A stretch of DNA of 64,000 nt from Monilinia fructicola (GCA_008692225.1 VICG01000013.1:1550001-1614000); one strand, 5' to 3'; positions 11,228-23,534 are shown, numbered from the stretch's first letter. Notes: a model not told the origin generated them from the letters alone. A program made the numbers and translations.

Positions 11228-13358
11228 TCACCTAGCATAAGGTCTATTCATCTCTGCAATCTCTCGTGCAATATCCGCCCACTCCAACTCCCTTCCCCGC
11301 CCCTTTCCCCCAAATTTTCCCTGTGCCATCTTGAGTTTCTCTTCCCACTTTAGAAGCTCATAACTAAATCTCAAATGGGGTTGAATGATGACGTTTAATC
11401 TCCTGGCTCTCACAAAACAATATGCCCGCGGAAAGGACAGATGCATTGTACGCATGACTTCCGCTATGCAGATGGTTGCGCTTCGAGAAACTCCGACACG
11501 ACAGTGGACTAATGTTGCTGTGTTGTTTAGTCTTCCCCTTTCTATTGAAAAAAGGTCAGTAACTGCGTCCTGGGACGGAAGGAGAAGACATACCAATAAA
11601 ATCTAAGCATCGTCCGAATTCTTCAGTTAATGGATCTACACCATTATCTTGAACCCTTTGTATTACCATGATATTATCCTTTCCCCAGTGATCCATCTCC
11701 CAATTACTCCAACTTGCAGTCTCACCCACACTCAACACTTGTGTGATTCCTAAACGTCGTAGAAGATCGGGATTGTTGGCATGCCCCAGGTTTCCGAGGT
11801 ACATGTAATCAGTGACTCTGGAAGGTAGACTTCCATCCATACTTTTGATCCATCGAGGCTCTTCTCTTGCAAGTTCAGTAATATGCATCAATGATTTATC
11901 TTGGAGAGCAGGTGATTCAGAAAGAAGTCGAGGTGCGATGGTTGTGAGAAGACTGACGTCCTGTGGGTACGCAAAGAAATTGCGTTTTTTGGAAATATGC
12001 AAATCAAGCCATGCTTGAGGAACAGAAAGGCCCGTAGCATAAGTGAAGTATGCAAGACCGAGGAGGGTTGATTCGGTGTAGCCATCCGTGCAATGAATCA
12101 AGATCTTTCTTTCCTTTATCTTGGCAGTCGTAGGAGTATCGCCATCTTTATCCTCGGGCAAAATTCCATGAGCAAGATGGTAAATCCATTTGCAAGTTTC
12201 AAGAATTCCATCGGCTTGCTCATGTGCCCAGGATGGTGGCTGAATCATACCGGAAGATGGAAATCCCAATTGCCATTTGTCCGATCTTCCCTCCGCAATT
12301 TCCTGTAGGTTGATGGGTTTGATTTGGCCCGAATCACTACATTCGATCAGGATATCGAATTGGCCCTCCAGAAAAGATGGATGAGTGTCTGAAATTCCAT
12401 CCGGGGTTGGGCCCAGCCACACATTGTGATCGATCTCAGAAGCTTTGGTCATGGCACACATCTCCAACCTCTCTTGATGGAAGAAATCCATGACTTTTCC
12501 CGTCCATCTCGACCGAGAATCAACCGAAACAATCTGTGGATACTTTTGCTCGAAATCACTAAAAGGGCTCGTGCATATAAAAGTGTTGTACTGCGATAAT
12601 TCATGTCCTTGATTGACATGAGCCTCACGAACCAGTTGTTGCGCAGCCGCAATCTCCCTCGCCAATTCCTCAACCATGAGGGGATCCTCACCATAGACGA
12701 TGATATCTGATACCATGGCAGATTTGGCGGGTTGGATTTGAAAGTTGCGCACCGAAAACCCCTCTTTCGGATCGACTTCTTGAAATTCTGTCTTGGTTCC
12801 GAACTGCAGGAATTCATCGGGAGTGATGGCACCTTTCAGTCTTGAACAAGTCAAATCTCCACCGGCCTTGACAATTGTTATACCCCGAATACACTTCGGT
12901 GTTCTGCGCAACGTCCGCCGCCGCTGGATGAAAAATGCTTGTTGGATATGATTGCAAGGATGCAAACCATGAAACCACGGGAAGACTTGGGAGGGATCGG
13001 GTAAAGGTTGGGCAGCCAAATGTTCCAACGCAGCAGCTACACCCGCCGCATCAATCTCATATATGATGGAAGTGTCAAGACAGCGAGATTTATAATTGAC
13101 TGGAGGATATAAAATTGACGGTTGAGACAAAGAAAGTTCTTTGGCGGGTGGAGAGTTCGGAGGAGTATCTGGTTTTTCGGAAGGGACTGGACCCGTCGGA
13201 CATACTGGCAGATGTTTGTTGGGAATGGGAATTGGAAAAGCTGCTGATGTATTGATCGAATCGAGACTCAAGGTAGGGGTCAGAGGATGCGAGTGTGGTG
13301 GTGAAGATGATCTCGTATGACCGGTGGAAATGGGTCGTGGTAAAGCGATTGTAGCCAT
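11228..13358 (-). CDS. PPS1: PPS1-like dual-specificity protein phosphatase
   Basis: Exons 13358-11594 and 11541-11228 join through a 52-bp intron to give 692 aa. The C-terminal dual-specificity phosphatase domain has the complete HCx5R loop HCRVGVSRSAT (Cys near residue 602), followed by the AEVM and ARRLNVIIQPHLRF segments. About 150 residues earlier is a degenerate loop, ILIHCTDGYTES, in which the arginine position is not arginine, a pattern I associate with yeast Pps1. The N-terminal 80 residues are low complexity. ATG 13358 (MATIALPRP) is chosen because upstream sequence is repetitive, although the frame stays open to 13844 and an ATG at 13424 is possible. In yeast Pps1 is linked to S-phase control; the role here is inferred. 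Confidence 0.8.
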
Positions 13359-13949
13359 GATTGAATTGAAGCAAGCTTGTAACCTTGTGATGGTTGATTG
13401 TGATTCTTGCTGGAGCTTCAACATGTAAGAAAGAATATATGGATGTAACCACACAGCGATCTTTTCCCCAACAATAAAAAGGGTTTGTTTGAGGAATGTG
13501 TTTATTTTGGAGGATTGGAGGATTGGAGGATTGAATGAGTGAAGGAGAAGTTGTGTGATGATAAGAGAATTTGGGGAAGGGGAAGGGGAAGAAAGAATCA
13601 GAGAAGAATAAGGAGGAAATTTGAAAGATAAGGAAGAAGTTAAGATTGAATTGAATTGACTTGAAGTGATATGAATATTTGAATATTTGAATATTTTGGT
13701 TGATTGATTGAATGATGGAATGAATGATGATTTATCGACTGATTGATTGAATGGGAGAGTGTATATGAATGATATGAAATAAAATGAAATGATATAATAT
13801 GATATCAATCCCAAGTTAATAATTGATCGAATAACAAAATTCATTCATTCTTTTTATTCATTTATATCGATTAATTATATTATTAGAAAGGAATCAAAAG
13901 TAGGGAATAGTAGATGGTTAAAGGTAACCTGGAAGTAAGTATAAGTACT

Positions 13950-13999
13950 AGGTAGGTAGGTAGGTAGGTAGATATATATATTTATATATATATATATAT
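13950..13999. repeat. Microsatellites (GGTA)n then (AT)n
   Basis: Five or so GGTA units run directly into an AT dinucleotide tract. Confidence 0.85.
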
Positions 14000-14348
14000 A
14001 AGACTTCCTTTCCTAAATCAATACGTAGATAATCAATCTAACATATTAATTATAATTTTAGAATTCTTTGGCGAATGAATTGTTGGTTTGAATTTATTCG
14101 ATATGAGACAAGTTTTCATTGAGATTGCGAAGTGATAAAAGAAGTAGTAATCGTAGTAATCGTAGTATTTATCCATTTAGGGAGTAGCAGATAATAGTAG
14201 TAAGAGCAGCCTTATCCTTATCCTTATCCTTATCGTTGACCCCAAGTTAAAAGTGGATAGATGATAAGCATAACATCTTTAGATAATCTGGGGATTGATT
14301 GATTTACTTATTTATTATACTCTTATAAATATGTATAAATATATTATA

Positions 14349-14401
14349 TTTGTCTATCTATCTATCTATCTGTTTATCTGTCTATCTATATATCTATCTA
14401 T
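14349..14401. repeat. Microsatellite (TCTA)n, imperfect
   Basis: Imperfect TCTA array with TCTG and TTTA variants. Confidence 0.85.
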
Positions 14402-14864
14402 TTGATTAAATAAAATTAATTGATTAAACTTAAAGTGAAGTGAATTGAATTGATTGAATTGAATTCTTAAGCGTTACTAGTAAAGTAATGATTTATTATT
14501 ATTCCTTGATTGAAACGAGTTCAATTGTGAGATCTATAGATAAATGGAATATATTCATTGAACAAAAAGAGCCCTGGAGTCTATATGTATCCATGGATAT
14601 AAAAGAAACCTATAAAGAAAGAAAAATTCCATACTAAAACTAAACAAACGTCGGGTATAAAAGATTATTATTTAAAAGGGTGAATTAAAAATAAAACATA
14701 TTATTTATGGGAAAAGTAAAAGGATTACCTAATTCATGATTAAGTATAATATAAAGTTTAAAGAGGAAAGAATTAGAAAGCTTAAGGGAGAAAATAAAGG
14801 AATAAAAGAAAGTTACAATGGAATTATAAATCATCTACCCTTTCGCTCTCAAACTACTATTAGA

Positions 14865-15030
14865 TTTTCAATCTCTCAATCTTTGGGTCTTTGAGTCTCT
14901 CAATCCCTTGGTCTCAATCTGAGTCTCAATCTCAATCTCAATCTCTCACTCTCTCACTCACTCTTTCACTCTCTCACTCTTACTCTCAATCCACAATCTC
15001 ACTCTCTCACAGTCTCACTCTCTCATATAT
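14865..15030. repeat. Pyrimidine-rich low-complexity tract (TCTCAA/ACTC)n
   Basis: Degenerate tandem of TCTCAATC and CTCTCACT units. It gives a spurious open frame rich in Ser, Leu and Gln. Confidence 0.8.
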
Positions 15031-15385
15031 TATTAGTTCTATAAACATAATTAACCAGTTAGATCAATTCATCTAAGACAAATCCTTCCTCTTTTTATTT
15101 TATATTATTACTTAATTATCATCTATTATTTGATTATTGTTTACTATCTACTATTTACCGTTTGTCATCTACTTTTCACCTACTATTTATACTACTATCC
15201 TTATCAACATCTCTTCCCTCATATAAAACTTCACTCTTCTTACATTAATATATAGGTACCTAGGTAAGTATTTAATAGCTCAACCCATCTTTTCCTCTAC
15301 GTCACTTGCTTCAATAATATTATTCCCTTTCATTCATACTTGATACTTTCAGCTTATATATCAGATACTCAAACTCTCTTTTCCC

Positions 15386-15395
15386 TGTCTGTCTA

Positions 15396-15430
<35 letters not shown>

Positions 15431-15468
15431 GTCTCTCTGTCTCTCTGTCTATCTGTCTGTCTGTCTTT
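15386..15468. repeat. Microsatellite (CTGT)n with CTAT/CTCT variants
   Basis: About 20 tetranucleotide units. It produces Cys/Leu/Ser and Asp/Arg/Gln repeat peptides in the spurious frames. Confidence 0.9.
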
Positions 15469-16724
15469 TCTTTCTTTTTCCATTTCCCCCCCTTCCTTAA
15501 TCTCACAGCCAATATTGATTGATACAAGTCTTGGATAATGAAGCATCTCTTGCATCACAGTATCTCATATATCAAACATTCCCCAATCAGATTTCATGGT
15601 GGCGTCCTCGCGTCTTAAGAATCTGCAACTAAAGGAAGATCAACCAATCTATCTGAGGTTCAGACCACCATGAATTCAAAATGTTAAGGGTCGGGATCAA
15701 AGGATGAGTTGATCCAATCCCTGATGAGTCTAAATCATTTATGGAATAGATCAAATCAGAATGACACCTTATTTCATTCATCCACCAGTGATCCGTGGAT
15801 GCAAGTACAGAGAGTGCATACAGAGTGCAATGATCAAACATGATCAAAGCAATTGAGGCAATTGAAGCAATAAAAGAAGTAGATCTCAATTGCTTCAAGC
15901 ATTCCTTCTTCTCCATTCACTTCTTATCATAGGAATCAAATATCATCCACCATATCAATACATACTCCCCATGAACGCGAAGGGAATAGCAGAGGAAAGG
16001 AAGATAGATGATGATGATGATGATGATAGCAATGATAATCAAAATCACAACGCGCTTACCACTTCACCAACATGATATTCAATTACAAATGATCATCTAC
16101 TCTGTACTTGCATCTTCATCTTCATCTCCAAGGGTTTAGACATCATCTATTTTATGTCATCTATTCAAAGTATTCGCATCAACATGCCAATCATATCATT
16201 TATCTTACTTTTCCCAACATCCACGTACTCGCACAACTTCATCATCATATCCATCATTCGTCAGTCGGACACCCCTTCTATATTTTAAACATTGGGGAGA
16301 GGGTGATGATTGGATGGAGCATCAATTTAGATCAATGACTGTATCACACATCACACTTGACGGAAGCTGTTTTCCCACTACCGTCGCCACCATCCTGCAA
16401 CAAACACATCAGCCATATCCATGTTGATATGCATGTTCATATGCATGTTCATATCCAGATTCATACACATGCATGCATGCATTCACACCAAAAGAACCTC
16501 AACCACCAAATCCATCCACATCACCAACATTACAATTTACCAACACCAAAGTGTCAATACACTTGAAGACAGTAACTATGAACTACCTAGGTACTACAGT
16601 AGGTACCTACCCCACCATAACAACGGCCTTGACCGTACCGAGCTTTATCTCCTAGGGCGGTGGGATGATACAGTGTACGGTAGTGATACAGTAGTTTGTT
16701 CTACCTACTGTACCTACTGTAGTA

Positions 16725-16785
16725 ACTGTACGGAGCGGAGTAGTACGGAGTAGTGCAGAGTAGTGCAGAGTAGTACAGAGAAGTT
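16725..16785. repeat. 10-bp tandem repeat (consensus RCRGAGTAGT)
   Basis: About five imperfect 10-bp units, adjacent to interleaved TACCTACTGTA palindromes at 16695-16725. Confidence 0.7.
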
Positions 16786-16965
16786 GAAAGTTAAAAGTGC
16801 AACGAACGAGCGGGCAAGCAAAAATGTCTGTGTCTGTGTCTGTATTTGTGTTTACCTACAGTACAGTAGTAAGCAGGAAGGATGGCAGGGTATGTACTAT
16901 GTATGTATGTATGGGTATGGGTGCACGGAGGACTGTATGGGTATCCATGGCTGGGACGGCTGATA

Positions 16966-17003
16966 CGGCTGGTATGGCTGGTATGGCTGGTATGGCTGGT
17001 ACT
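16966..17003. repeat. 9-bp tandem repeat (CTGGTATGG)n
   Basis: About four copies. The array ends directly at the left boundary of the TIR element at 17007. Confidence 0.8.
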
Positions 17004-17006
17004 GTA

Positions 17007-17453
17007 CAGAGGTGCTTGGGGTAAGTATTGTAAAACACACCAAAAAATGACCGAGTCTTGATCCACATACAGGGGTATTAACCAATCACAACATCACGCT
17101 GGTTGAAAATTTGTATGGGAGAACAAAAATGCGTGAAAGTATTGTAAATTTTCATTTTTACTCGAAATTTATTCGAATTATATTCGAATATAATTCGAAT
17201 TATTATTTATTTTATTAAAAATTCTATATATAATGAATCTAAGCTAATTCCAATTTTTATATATATTTAAATCATATTCAAATTTGTGGAATTTCGAAAA
17301 TATCGAAAATTAGTTGAAAATGGTTAGAATCTCAAAATTTGAAGGGGGAAAACTGAATATGTATTCAAAATCCTTAAAGCAGCAGCAAAATTCGTTAAAA
17401 ACAGCGATGTGGATCAAAAAAATGTTTTACAATACTTACCCCAACAACCTCTG
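17007..17453. mobile_element. Non-autonomous TIR element (MITE), TA target site
   Basis: The left end (CAGAGGTGCTTGGGGTAAGT, continuing ATTGTAAAACA) is the reverse complement of the right end (17408-17453) with few mismatches. The inverted match extends about 60 bp, to GATCCACAT. TA flanks both sides (17005-17006 and 17454-17455), as expected for Tc1/mariner/pogo-type insertion. The 447-bp interior is AT-rich, has internal TTCGAATTATATTCGAA-type palindromes and no transposase frame. The AGTATTGTAAA terminal motif recurs internally near 17137. Superfamily assignment rests on the TA target site only. Confidence 0.75.
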
Positions 17454-17569
17454 TATATCTGTGTCTGTGCTTTATGTGCACGAGCCACCTGCATTGGGAA
17501 AAATCATCAATCATGATGATCATCTAGTGGATACCTAATATCCAAGGTATTCATTATCCAATCTTCCAT

Positions 17570-17660
17570 TCTCCAATCATCCATCCATCCATCCATCCAT
17601 CTATCCATCCATCCATCCATCTATCCATCCATCCATCCTCCCTCCTTCCCTCCCTCCCTC
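17570..17660. repeat. Microsatellite (CATC)n followed by (CCTC)n
   Basis: Long CATC array with CTAT interruptions, then a CCTCCCTC tract. Confidence 0.9.
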
Positions 17661-17987
17661 CTACCTCTCCTATTCGACCGTTTCCATATTATAGCAGGTG
17701 GAGGATCCAATATCTCAACTCGTTTCCCTTCAAAAGCAAAAAAATGATTACCTAATCAAGAAGATGTCTACCTGGTACGCACCCGTACGTTACTTGTACC
17801 GAGGTAGTAGGTATCATGTATTGAGCTTATGTAATCATGGATGGCCAGCTGGAAGGTTACCAATGCTGGTATTCCATATCCAACCTGGAACCTGGAATAT
17901 CTTGAACACCCGTGGACTTCCATGGATTGTACAGATCGTACATATCATAATGGCATTCGATTTGATGCCAAGCCTTCCTTCAATTAT

Positions 17988-18042
17988 ACACATACATACA
18001 CACACATACATACATACATACATACATACATACATACACAAG
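17988..18042. repeat. Microsatellite (CATA)n
   Basis: About 13 units of CATA/CACA. Confidence 0.9.
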
Positions 18043-19073
18043 GACTCATATCAGAATTCATCATCTATCTCTATTAACTCTCCTTCATCTATTTCCATTA
18101 CCTCTCCTTCATATATTATTTGTTTTTTCATCTATTTTACTTTTCCCATCCCGTTTATTTACACTACTTCCTATACTGTATACTTCCAATCCATTCATAT
18201 ATCGGCATATGCAATGCCATGCATGCATCTCAGGTAACCTCGAATCAATCTGCCCGGGAAACCATGTTACAATCTCATCATCAATGAGAAAAGGTCGAGA
18301 TCGTTCTTTGGCACTGGTGCGGCCCGGGGAACCTACTCCGTACAATGTCGAGACTCTAGACCTTCATATCCTCAACACTAATTTCCCACAACTTCATATT
18401 TTTATCCTTTTTGCCATTCTGTATGTCTTGAAAGTCTCAACAAGTGAAAAGTTTCAGAGATGAAAGATACAAGAAATCCATTTCGGGAATGTCAGAGCAA
18501 GCAAGCTCTTACCATCTTTCCTGTGCCATTTTGTAACCTGTTCATGGCGATTGGTTGTATGTCCTGACTAGAGTTGAAACTCAGTAACTTCAAGCCGTGT
18601 AGAATAATAGCTTATTCTTCATTGTTGAGAATGATAAGGTTTTGGCATCGAAGTCACTTGTTCTAGATCGCCATTGACAAGAAAACTTGATACGCTCGTA
18701 AACTTTGCTTTCCGTCTTCAAAATATCTCTCATTCCGTATGAGAAATTAGACCCTCCCAGGCAAAAGGAATCACCATGCTCTGCTCCTCTTTGCTTCTCT
18801 TCTCTCTTCAATTGTCGGAAACGGTCTAATTTTCATTAGATAAGTATTTTATCTTCAATCGAGACAAAGGGTGAGCGCAAGGCGGGATTTGGGTCAAAGA
18901 CGCATTTCTTGGTTCTTTATCGAAGACATTTGAAAGTTCTTTGTCTTTCAATTTTGTACAGCAAAGGATGACGGACAGAGAAAGTCTACATTCTCAACTC
19001 GTTACGTTTCTGGGGGCATACCATCAACTACTAGTCGGGTTTGAATGGTCAGGATCGCGCAGCGTTATCAAGC

Positions 19074-22000
19074 ATGCAGTCATTACCACGGAAGAGACCT
19101 CATTCTAGATACTCGGGGCCTACGAGCTTTGCTAAAAAGTATGGCCATCCTAAAGGAGGCGTTCATTCCAAGCTGGAGGGTTACCTACCCGAAATTAAGA
19201 GTGGCCTTACACCCGTTACCCCAAAAGAGTTTTTAGAAAACCAGGCTTTACAAGATAATGCCGCTGATCTCGAGTTGTATCAAAGGATGAGGTTCTGTGG
19301 TAGGCTATCCGCAATATGATGTTACCCATCAATTAATTATGCTCAAAGGTTTTACCGCTGCAGAGCTAGAATCGATTCTAGCTTTGGCAGATTCTCATGA
19401 AACTACAAGTCGGCGGCAAGATTATGGAAAGAATCTCGATCATGCACCCATCCATCCATTGTATGATCGAACAAACTGGCAGCATGAGCTGCCGCGGCAC
19501 TTGGCTAAATATCCATTTGGAGATGGTAATGAATATTGGGAGGCATGTTATTCATCACGTAGAAATGTCTTGACAGATGCTTACCATGTAACTCAGGCCA
19601 AAAATGACGCGTGAGCATGCCTGTCTTGATATACCCATCCGTCAAATTCCTTCATGATTAACAAAAACCGGTATGTAGTGTGTGGAGAGCGATGGAGCCC
19701 GGGTTGAAGCTTGCATCAACTGTGATTGCGAATGCAAGTACTTGGCAGTGGTATGATTCTTCGCCATCAAGATGAAGATCCGTTTCGCTAATTACAAAGG
19801 TATCATTCGTTACTTGAAGGCCCATGGGAAAAGATTCCGAAAAGCGAGCTCTCATTCGAATCTGAACTCGATTTATTCCGATTTTCCCCCAATCATGATA
19901 TCAAGGATCGGCAGACTGAACTAGTTACTCGAGAATTTTTCCTTAAATTATCAGAAAAGACTTATTTTGCACTGTCAGGATCTAAGGTAGGTATTAGATA
20001 CGCAAATTTCACCCTCGACACTCGACTTAGTTCCCCAAGTCCATGTCTCAATTCTCTTTTCATCTAATGTGTAGTCTTTTCATTCTCTAATTCAGCTTCA
20101 ACTCCCCGCCTTGCTTTACTTCCTCAATAGACAGTCACTGATTTTCCATCGGGTGGCAGTGTGCCCATACCGGAATGCCTTTAGCAAATACTTTTGAAGG
20201 CGGTGTGACCACGTGGTCTCCACGTCGAGGTAGCACTCCAGGCAGTCGAACAGTTCCTGATGCAACAATTGTAGTAGTGGCGCATGATATGCTCGAGCCC
20301 TTGATGAATCCAAATACCTTGCCAGAGGACAGAGCCCTGGACATATTTCGCTTTGCAGAAACTATTCTGCACGAGACCGCGGTAAATCACATTCTGATCT
20401 CTCATATACTGGTAGGCGATTGATTGAAAGTAGCATGCTATGGTCCATCATGTTTCGAGAATGTATGAAAGCGTATATGATTGGGGCTGGAATGAGCCTT
20501 ATTATGAAAATGAGCCAATTACAGAAGCGCAAGTCAACCACCAGATATTTTTGATCGAGAGGCTAATATAATCATAGGGGATTCTCTGCAATAAGTCAGG
20601 TATGTTGATAAGTCTTTACCCCTCCAACACCATCATTTCAGCAGTAAAGATTGATAACATATAGATATTTGGAGGCATTATGACACCGGTTGTTGATCAT
20701 GCAGATCTTCCAGGAAATTCTTGTGGAGGAATCATTCAGTAACCAATTCTAAAATTCTCGTATCGTTCCACATCACCTCAAGTTAACATCATCGTAGGTA
20801 CAATTGGCCCACTTATCGGCATGCAGAGTACGCACAGCATGCACCAACACTTCCTACCAACAAGCAAAAGGACTGGGGTACAATAAAATTCTATCCAGTT
20901 CCTGTCTCTTATTTCATGAGCCTTCAATCTCAAGACTTTTGGGACATTTATGTACGAAAGTAAGTTTCATTATCTGGTGTCCTCCGACGATGGATTCTGC
21001 GCCACTAGGTATAAATCTAAGTGACAATCTTATAGATTTGGCTCCAAAGCGGCACATATGGGTCCAAAGGTTGTAGGTATATCCATAGATGAACCCATTG
21101 ATGGTGTCAGGAGAGGAGTGGTTCTCAGAGACACCAATATTTCGGTTTCTCACAAGAATCCCGGGCCCTTTTCACGAAAAAAGACCAAAATTGCTCATAC
21201 TTTCGAAGTCGAAAGAAGGAATATGATTAGAATGATTACGATAGCTTCAGCAAATGTCAAACCTCAGTTGGAGGATCCGTATTGGGCGACTGGCGAACGG
21301 GGCTTTCAGAAGTTCATAGGTCTTGAGGAAAGAGCTGATGCCGTACAAATGGATTGTCCTAGATATGACGAGATTCGAATGTACTTGGAGAGAAATAAGT
21401 TTGCGCTTGCCATCCACACAATGGACTTTCACATACCTGCACATGTTTTCCGGAGCTATATCAATCGTCTGGGAGGAATTAACCTTACCAATGCGGAATG
21501 GAAAACATTCCTCCTCGTGGCAAATACAAGAGATGAACTATTTTGGTGATATATTCCATTGTTAATATCTATCATTTCCTGGATACTTGCTAATTCAAAA
21601 CAGTTATAGTCATTCTGGGTACGGGGCCATTTCAATTAATCACAAGGGCTGGATGCAGACACCACCTGCACAAAGAATTTCCCGGCCTGTACCATCAAGG
21701 CCAGAACAGCAATTGGTAGAGATATTCGACTTCATGATGCGGCTATTTCTAACCGATCTCGATCTAGAAGCCGAAACTAAAGATAAGGACACAGAATACT
21801 TCAAATATTGGATAAATATCTTTTGGAAGAGGGAAATCAAAAGGGGAAAAAACAACAATCTCTTGATCTACCATAAAATGCCATACGGTTTTACCTGGGA
21901 CCGGGATGGAGATGCGCTCTTCGAGGCATGTCTTCATTATTCAGATCATTTTGTCGATGCGCCATTTGGTCAGGGTATTGCTAGGAGAGCACAGGCGTTG

Positions 22001-22099
22001 GCCCCAGGGGAGTTACACAAGAAACAGAAAAACATGCATGATGCTTTGACAACAGGAAATCCCATCAGAGTGGGTCCAAAGGATATTCTCGGCGATTGA
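19074..22099 (+). CDS. Conserved-looking hypothetical protein with HETAH zincin-like motif
   Basis: I assembled 11 exons by splice signals and frame: 19074-19299, 19349-19610, 19679-19750, 19800-19986, 20160-20381, 20434-20528, 20578-20599, 20665-20738, 20798-20959, 21036-21545, 21604-22099. The total of 2328 nt stays open for 775 aa. The HETAHAMVHH segment (residues about 320-329, formed across the exon 5/6 junction) matches the HExxH zinc-protease motif. Acidic residues follow (WNEPYYENEP) and could supply the third ligand. Intron 6 has a GC donor (20529). The 173-bp intron 4 is the least certain and could hide another exon. I see no signal peptide or membrane helix. I do not recognise the family beyond the motif, so function is open; it could be a metallopeptidase or an inactive relative. 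Confidence 0.62.
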
Positions 22100-22796
22100 G
22101 TCCACCAAAAGCAGTCGGTAAACGCACGCCGTCCCCTCCCCCGCTGCCGCTTCCTCCGCGTCCGATCGTAGGTGGGTTTGGGCCGGGGTGAGGAAACCCT
22201 ACTGGAAAGAGTGGTGATCAGCGGGTTTATAAACCGTATCGAGGCCCAGGTGCGAATGATAGTCGGCGATCCTCCCCGTCGCCTGTGCCAGAACAGGGGC
22301 AGGGTACTGATAAACTTTCTATTGAAGACTAGTTGGGAAAGTTGGGGTGGGGGCAACCTGCTAAGGAGAGCGTGAACCCTACAGGGACGTATCAACAGTA
22401 TCGTCCGAGGGCGCAGCCAACTTCGGGATATAAGCCGTATCAACGGCCGGGGGATAGTTGAGCGGGGGGGTCAAAATGATTTTGACCAGGCTGGGTTATT
22501 TGTTCCATATGCCAAGGCGGGATTAGAAATACGTTGTGATTTTATATGGTCGGATGTTGAGCTGATTTGGATTGTATTTGTATATGCCCAGGTGTTATGT
22601 AACCCTTACAAAAGTTTTCCATCTTATTGATTATTCGAGGATGCTCTAATCTCGTTTCAATAATCATGTGAAATAGTCGACACACTCGCGTAACTTTACT
22701 ATTGATGGATATCCATATAGTGAATGTGACTATAATGAATACAGCAAACCCACCTCAACACTAAACCCCCAAGCTACAACAGATATATACTTCCAT
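22100..22796. other. Downstream region with possible lost or unresolved C-terminal coding tail
   Basis: From 22093 one frame reads Pro-, Tyr- and Gln-rich sequence (SPPKAVGKRTPSPPPLPLPP, YKPYRGPG, YQQYRPR, YKPYQRPG) to 22462 with only two stops (TGA 22189, TAG 22330). It is one reading-frame step away from the upstream gene's last exon. It may be a decayed or misassembled C-terminal extension. Past 22470 I see nothing. Confidence 0.35.
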
Positions 22797-23330
22797 CTAT
22801 CCTCGGGAAAAGCTCATACGATTGATTCGAGCACACCTCAGTGAAGAAGACGAGAAATTCCAGCCCAAACAATTCCAATGACGAAAAATCCAACAAGAAT
22901 CGCCCCCCCCCCCGACCCTCCTTCCCCCGTCATCTACTAGTAGGCGCAAGCGAGCTCCAACGTACTGTATAGCCAGCCGACCAACAACTCCAAACACAAA
23001 GCAGATGGCGAAATTGCCATCGAGAAATTCCACTCTCAAAGGGGTCTCACAATGCATGATTTGAAGCTTGGTATGGACTGGCATTGCTACCTGGGTAGGT
23101 CGGTGCCGAAAGGTAAGATTTTGCGATGTCGGCGAAGAGTAGTTTTGGGTTTCGGGAATATCTTGTGCTTGTTGATGGGGATCTGGGTGTGGGCTGAGTG
23201 TATAAGAAGGAATAAGAGTGGGCGTGGGTGTGGGTGTACGGGCTTGGGCTTGTTGGTGGGAGGATCGTCCAAGATCACAAAAATTACATCGAAATCTGAA
23301 CAAGTCGAAAGAATTATTGATTAGATTTGA
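22797..23330 (-). CDS. Possible small membrane protein (uncertain)
   Basis: A weak minus-strand candidate. A Pro/Thr/Gln-rich segment (about 23290-23100) could splice through an intron with a GTAGCA donor and a CTAGTAG acceptor into an exon starting near 22935. That exon encodes a short Gly-rich stretch and a hydrophobic helix (AILVGFFVIGIVWAGISRLL) before a stop near 22842. An alternative unspliced frame also reads a hydrophobic stretch (FAICFVFGVVGRLAIQYV). The exon crosses an 11-C run at 22903-22913. No homologue is recognised and neither start nor splicing is secure. Confidence 0.22.
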   Translation of the reverse strand, partial: SNLINNSFDLFRFRCNFCDLGRSSHQQAQARTPTPTPTLIPSYTLSPHPDPHQQAQDIPETQNYSSPTSQNLTFRHRPTQVAMPVHTKLQIMHCETPLRVEFLDGNFAICFVFGVVGRLAIQYVGARLRLLVDDGGRRVGGGGDSCWIFRHWNCLGWNFSSSSLRCARINRMSFSRG

Positions 23331-23534
23331 TTCTGATTTGATTCCCCACCCTCCTTTTTTTGAACAGTAATCAAACATGCATCACTATATTTTTGGTGAA
23401 AATGCTATGCTTGACTGTTCTATGAGTCTTTGCACCCTATGTTGGTATCAATGTCATTGAGACATTAGTGCTTTACAGCACACGCTAGCCATAGGTGCCT
23501 CCCAGAGGCTCTTTCCCAATTTCTCCCTTGATGC

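Larger units (their letters stand above)
13359..19073. other. 5.7-kb non-coding region, microsatellite-rich
   Basis: Lies between the phosphatase start and the HETAH-motif gene. It holds many simple repeats (listed separately), palindromic TACCTAGGTA-type sequences near 15254 and 16585-16620, and one TIR element (17007-17453). The open frames are all repeat-derived or short. The left end should hold the phosphatase promoter; I see no tRNA or other RNA gene. Confidence 0.5.

Noticed and set aside
15360..15560. Arg/Asp/Gln and Cys/Leu/Ser repeat proteins
   Set aside because: Products of the CTGT microsatellite on each strand.
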